In this document: in pieces, positions 61,601 through 64,000 of the stretch
Layout of the letters: the number at the start of each line of letters is the position of its first letter
Position numbering within the stretch: the stretch's first letter is position 1
Assembly (NCBI GenBank): GCA_900770655.1
Contig: CAAGLA010000023.1
Span: forward strand, 31,174-95,173
Length of the DNA: 64,000 bases
From: Bacteroidaceae bacterium
GTDB lineage: Bacteria; Bacteroidota; Bacteroidia; Bacteroidales; Bacteroidaceae
Reading direction: 5' to 3'
The notes under the pieces: generated by a model
Told to the model about the DNA's origin: nothing
Databases searched by the model: none
What the model saw: the letters and a program-made list of their open reading frames with translations, nothing else
Position numbers and translations under genes: made by a program

Positions 61601-63286
61601 ATGACTAAGATAATAATCTATCAACTCTTGCCACGCCTCTTCGGCAACAGCAATGCCGAATGTGTTGCAGGTGGCACAATAGAGCAGAACGGGTGCGGCA
61701 AGTTCAACGACATCACCCCCGAAGCCTTGCGCGCCATACGCAGTCTAGGTGCCACCCACATATGGTACACAGGAGTAATTGAGCACGCAACAAGAACAAG
61801 CTATACCGGCTATGGAATACCCGAAGACCACCCGGCTACAGTAAAAGGGGAGGCAGGTTCGCCATATGCCATAAAGGACTATTACGACACCGACCCCGAC
61901 CTTGCCGTGAATGTAGAGAAACGCAGGGAAGAGTTCAAGGATTTGATAAAGCGTACACACAAGGCAGGAATGAAGGTTATAATGGATTTCATCCCCAACC
62001 ACGTGGCACGCCACTACCATAGCGACAACACCCCAAAAGGCACATACAGTTTTGGCGAATTTGACGACAAGAATGTATTCTTTGCGGGGCACAACAACTT
62101 CTATTACTTAGGCAACCGGTCATACGGCTGCAACATAGACGCAAAGGACTGCGCCGGTGAAGAATACTCCGAATCTCCGCTGCGTGCAACAGGAAACGAC
62201 TGTTTCGGTTCACCGTCGCGCAACGACTGGTACGACACCGTAAAGCTCAACTACGGCATTGACTACAGAACCGGCAACAGACAATTCTCGCCCGTACCCA
62301 ACACTTGGGTTAAAATGTACAAGATACTGCAATACTGGGCATCTCAGGGTATCGACGGTTTCCGTTGCGATATGGTAGAGATGACCCCCGTAGAATTCTG
62401 GGCTTGGGCAGTTCCAAAGATAAAGGAAGAATTCCCGGGTATAATATTCATAGGTGAGATATACCAGCCACACATATACCGCTCTTTCATTAAAGAGGGC
62501 TGCTTCGACTACCTTTACGACAAAGTAGGTCTATACGACACACTGCGCGGAGTAATGAACGGACAGACATCGGCCTGCGAAATAAGCAACACCCTGCAAT
62601 CGACAGCCGATATAAGAAAGAATATGCTCACATTCCTCGAAAACCACGACGAGCAGCGCATAGCATCCGATTTCTTTGCAGCAAAGGCAGAACGTGCACT
62701 TGCAGCACTTATAGTGTCGGCAACAGCCGGAACAGAGCCCTTTATGCTCTACGCCGGTCAAGAGTTCGGAGAGCGAGGAATGGACAAGGAGGGCTACAGC
62801 GGTGTCGACGGCAGAACAACCATATTCGACTACTGGAGCGTAGATACCTTGCGCCGCTGGAAAGGCGACGGCAAGTACGACGGCAAGTGCCTCACCGGCG
62901 AAGAGCGAGAACTGCAGGCCTACTATTCACACCTTTTGAACCTGTGCAACAGCGATAGCATACTTAGAGAAGGAGACTATTACGGGTTGCAATACGCAAA
63001 CCCACACAGCGAAAAGTACGACAGTAACCACATATACTCATACCTGCGTGGCTGCAACAAAGAATTCCTGCTCATTGCAACCAATTTCAGTGACAGGGAA
63101 AAGGAGTGTGAGATTACAATACCCGAAGAGGCATTTGCCTATTTCGGCGTGGAGTACGACAACAAGGAACACAAAGCAACAGAGCTAATCAGCGGAAAAG
63201 AGTTCTCTCTCCCATTCAACCCGCTCGACAAGCTCCCTGTTACAATACCGGCAAACAACGGAATAATACTAAAATTCAAAATATGA
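61601..63286 (+). CDS. GH13 alpha-amylase-family glycosidase
   Basis: A 561-residue cytoplasmic-type enzyme with no signal peptide. The four GH13 regions are present: VIMDFIPNHV, GIDGFRCDMVE (Asp nucleophile), IIFIGEIYQ (Glu acid/base) and FLENHDEQR (third Asp). MTKIIIYQLLPRLFGN at 61601 is the natural start; the frame is open upstream into fabD but that part is fabD's other-frame sequence. Acts on alpha-1,4-glucans such as glycogen-derived oligosaccharides. Overlaps the next gene by four bases. Confidence 0.93.
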   Translation: MTKIIIYQLLPRLFGNSNAECVAGGTIEQNGCGKFNDITPEALRAIRSLGATHIWYTGVIEHATRTSYTGYGIPEDHPATVKGEAGSPYAIKDYYDTDPDLAVNVEKRREEFKDLIKRTHKAGMKVIMDFIPNHVARHYHSDNTPKGTYSFGEFDDKNVFFAGHNNFYYLGNRSYGCNIDAKDCAGEEYSESPLRATGNDCFGSPSRNDWYDTVKLNYGIDYRTGNRQFSPVPNTWVKMYKILQYWASQGIDGFRCDMVEMTPVEFWAWAVPKIKEEFPGIIFIGEIYQPHIYRSFIKEGCFDYLYDKVGLYDTLRGVMNGQTSACEISNTLQSTADIRKNMLTFLENHDEQRIASDFFAAKAERALAALIVSATAGTEPFMLYAGQEFGERGMDKEGYSGVDGRTTIFDYWSVDTLRRWKGDGKYDGKCLTGEERELQAYYSHLLNLCNSDSILREGDYYGLQYANPHSEKYDSNHIYSYLRGCNKEFLLIATNFSDREKECEITIPEEAFAYFGVEYDNKEHKATELISGKEFSLPFNPLDKLPVTIPANNGIILKFKI

Positions 63287-63936
63287 AAACATTTTTAACC
63301 ACCACCCTATTCGTTATACTATCTCTTGCGGGCAATGCACAATCACTGCTCGACATTGCCACAATACAGGATATAGTAGTTAATGAAAGAGACTATTTCA
63401 ACGACATCGTTGAACTGTACCGCAGCGACGACCCCTACCTCGATATCAATGATATCGCAATGGTATATTACGGTCAGGCATTCTTGCCTGAATTCAAGGC
63501 CGGCACCGACGAGAACGAGCGTCTGTTGAAAGAGTATTCAGCCGCGAACAACTATGTTGAGGCATACAGAACGGCTCTTAAGATTTTGGAATATAACCCT
63601 GTAAGCCTAAACGCCCTGTTCAATCTTCTGATATCGTCGAAAGAACTTGGCAAGAGCGAGGAAGAGTACAAGTCATACGCAACCAAATATACCGCAATAC
63701 TCGATATGATTGCCACATACGGCAACGGTCGTAGCGGAGAGACAGCGTACAAGCTCATTACCCCCGATGACCAAGACTATATACTTTACGGCAAATTAGG
63801 TGTAAAGAGGGTTGTTTCCCACGAACTCGATACAGAAACGCTGTGCAACATTGTAATTATTGAACCGACAGCCCAAGTACCGACCCGTCGCATATATTTC
63901 GACCTCAAACTATATCTTGAATCAACAGCAAGATAA
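63283..63936 (+). CDS. DUF4919 family secreted protein
   Basis: A 217-residue protein with signal peptide ending SLAGNAQS. YYGQAFLPEFKAGTDENE and LLISSKELGKSEEEYKSYA followed by ILDMIATYGNGRSGETAYKL match DUF4919, a Bacteroidota periplasmic family with TPR-like helices. Function unknown. Coupled by a four-base overlap to the GH13 gene and followed directly by a 60-bp palindrome. Confidence 0.9.
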   Translation: MKTFLTTTLFVILSLAGNAQSLLDIATIQDIVVNERDYFNDIVELYRSDDPYLDINDIAMVYYGQAFLPEFKAGTDENERLLKEYSAANNYVEAYRTALKILEYNPVSLNALFNLLISSKELGKSEEEYKSYATKYTAILDMIATYGNGRSGETAYKLITPDDQDYILYGKLGVKRVVSHELDTETLCNIVIIEPTAQVPTRRIYFDLKLYLESTAR

Positions 63937-63940
63937 TAAA

Positions 63941-64000
63941 TAGATATTAACGAATTGCAGCGGGGCGATTAATCGCCCCGCTGCAATTCGTTAATATCTA
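63941..64000. terminator. 60-bp perfect palindrome at the window end
   Basis: Two 30-base arms with no loop, centred at 63970/63971 (CGGGGCGATT meeting AATCGCCCCG), directly after the DUF4919 stop. Likely a bidirectional terminator; the dyad may extend no further than the window. Confidence 0.8.

Noticed and set aside
1..64000. CRISPR array, tRNA or rRNA genes
   Set aside because: No regularly spaced direct repeats and no cloverleaf-like or rRNA-like sequence were noticed on reading; a dedicated search could not be run.

Overview
The window comes from a Bacteroidales-type chromosome (phylum Bacteroidota). The signs are an ATP synthase operon in the order atpD-atpC-(small membrane protein)-atpB-E-F-H-A-G, families largely confined to this phylum (DUF1573, DUF4301, DUF4919, TIGR02757, FISUMP, AAA-DUF4143), -7 promoter boxes of the TAnnTTTG type, and no Shine-Dalgarno pattern. 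I cannot fix the genus.

Layout: 1-5.2 kb holds housekeeping genes (TIGR02757 fragment, dapA, ligA, a lipoprotein, an AAA-DUF4143 ATPase). 5.4-12.96 kb is phage cluster L: portal, a 1362-residue ejection-type protein and two small virion-type proteins on the minus strand, plus a small divergent gene. 13.0-20.1 kb is the complete F1Fo ATP synthase operon. 20.3-24.0 kb holds an SOS-type (Ala-Gly, Ser/Lys) repressor, two small divergent genes and a pseudokinase-FISUMP membrane protein. 24.1-24.26 kb is the 3' remnant of pstB, abutting phage cluster R (24.28-35.64 kb): tail hub, spanin-like lipoprotein, holin, neck proteins, major capsid and scaffold on the minus strand; a small basic protein, a pair of related small proteins and the large terminase on the plus strand. 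35.6-46.1 kb has host genes (radical SAM, AraC, DUF4301, RelA-type synthetase, DUF1573, esterase, LysR, DASS transporter). 46.4-60.4 kb is a capsule/exopolysaccharide locus (Wzi, heparinase II/III-like, bi-domain oxidoreductase, two glycosyltransferases, polymerase, flippase, Wzz, Wza-like SLBB protein). 60.7-64 kb has fabD, a GH13 amylase-family enzyme and a DUF4919 protein.

The main discovery candidate is the pair of phage clusters. Together they encode most of a short-tailed (podovirus, crAss-like-related) particle: portal, terminase with intact ATPase and nuclease motifs, scaffold, capsid, neck, hub, ejection proteins, holin and spanin. They are split by the essential ATP synthase operon, and no integrase, replication, tail-fibre or endolysin gene is visible. 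Each of the four structural transcription units is preceded by one copy of a shared promoter element (consensus CAWWWYWRCAACCTTR, exactly 17 nt, then TWYHTTTG). The fifth unit (32123-32557) and the gene divergent from the SOS-type repressor instead carry a shared 17-bp operator-like dyad, TTAGCCATTTKTGRCTA. This suggests a cascade: DNA damage, repressor cleavage, an early regulator, then coordinated activation of both split clusters. Such an arrangement would fit a domesticated phage or gene-transfer-agent-like system rather than an ordinary prophage. That interpretation is inference; the gene content, split, promoter element and dyad are read directly from the sequence.

Most transcription units end in unusually long perfect palindromes (38-60 bp), which insulate the phage clusters from convergent host genes.
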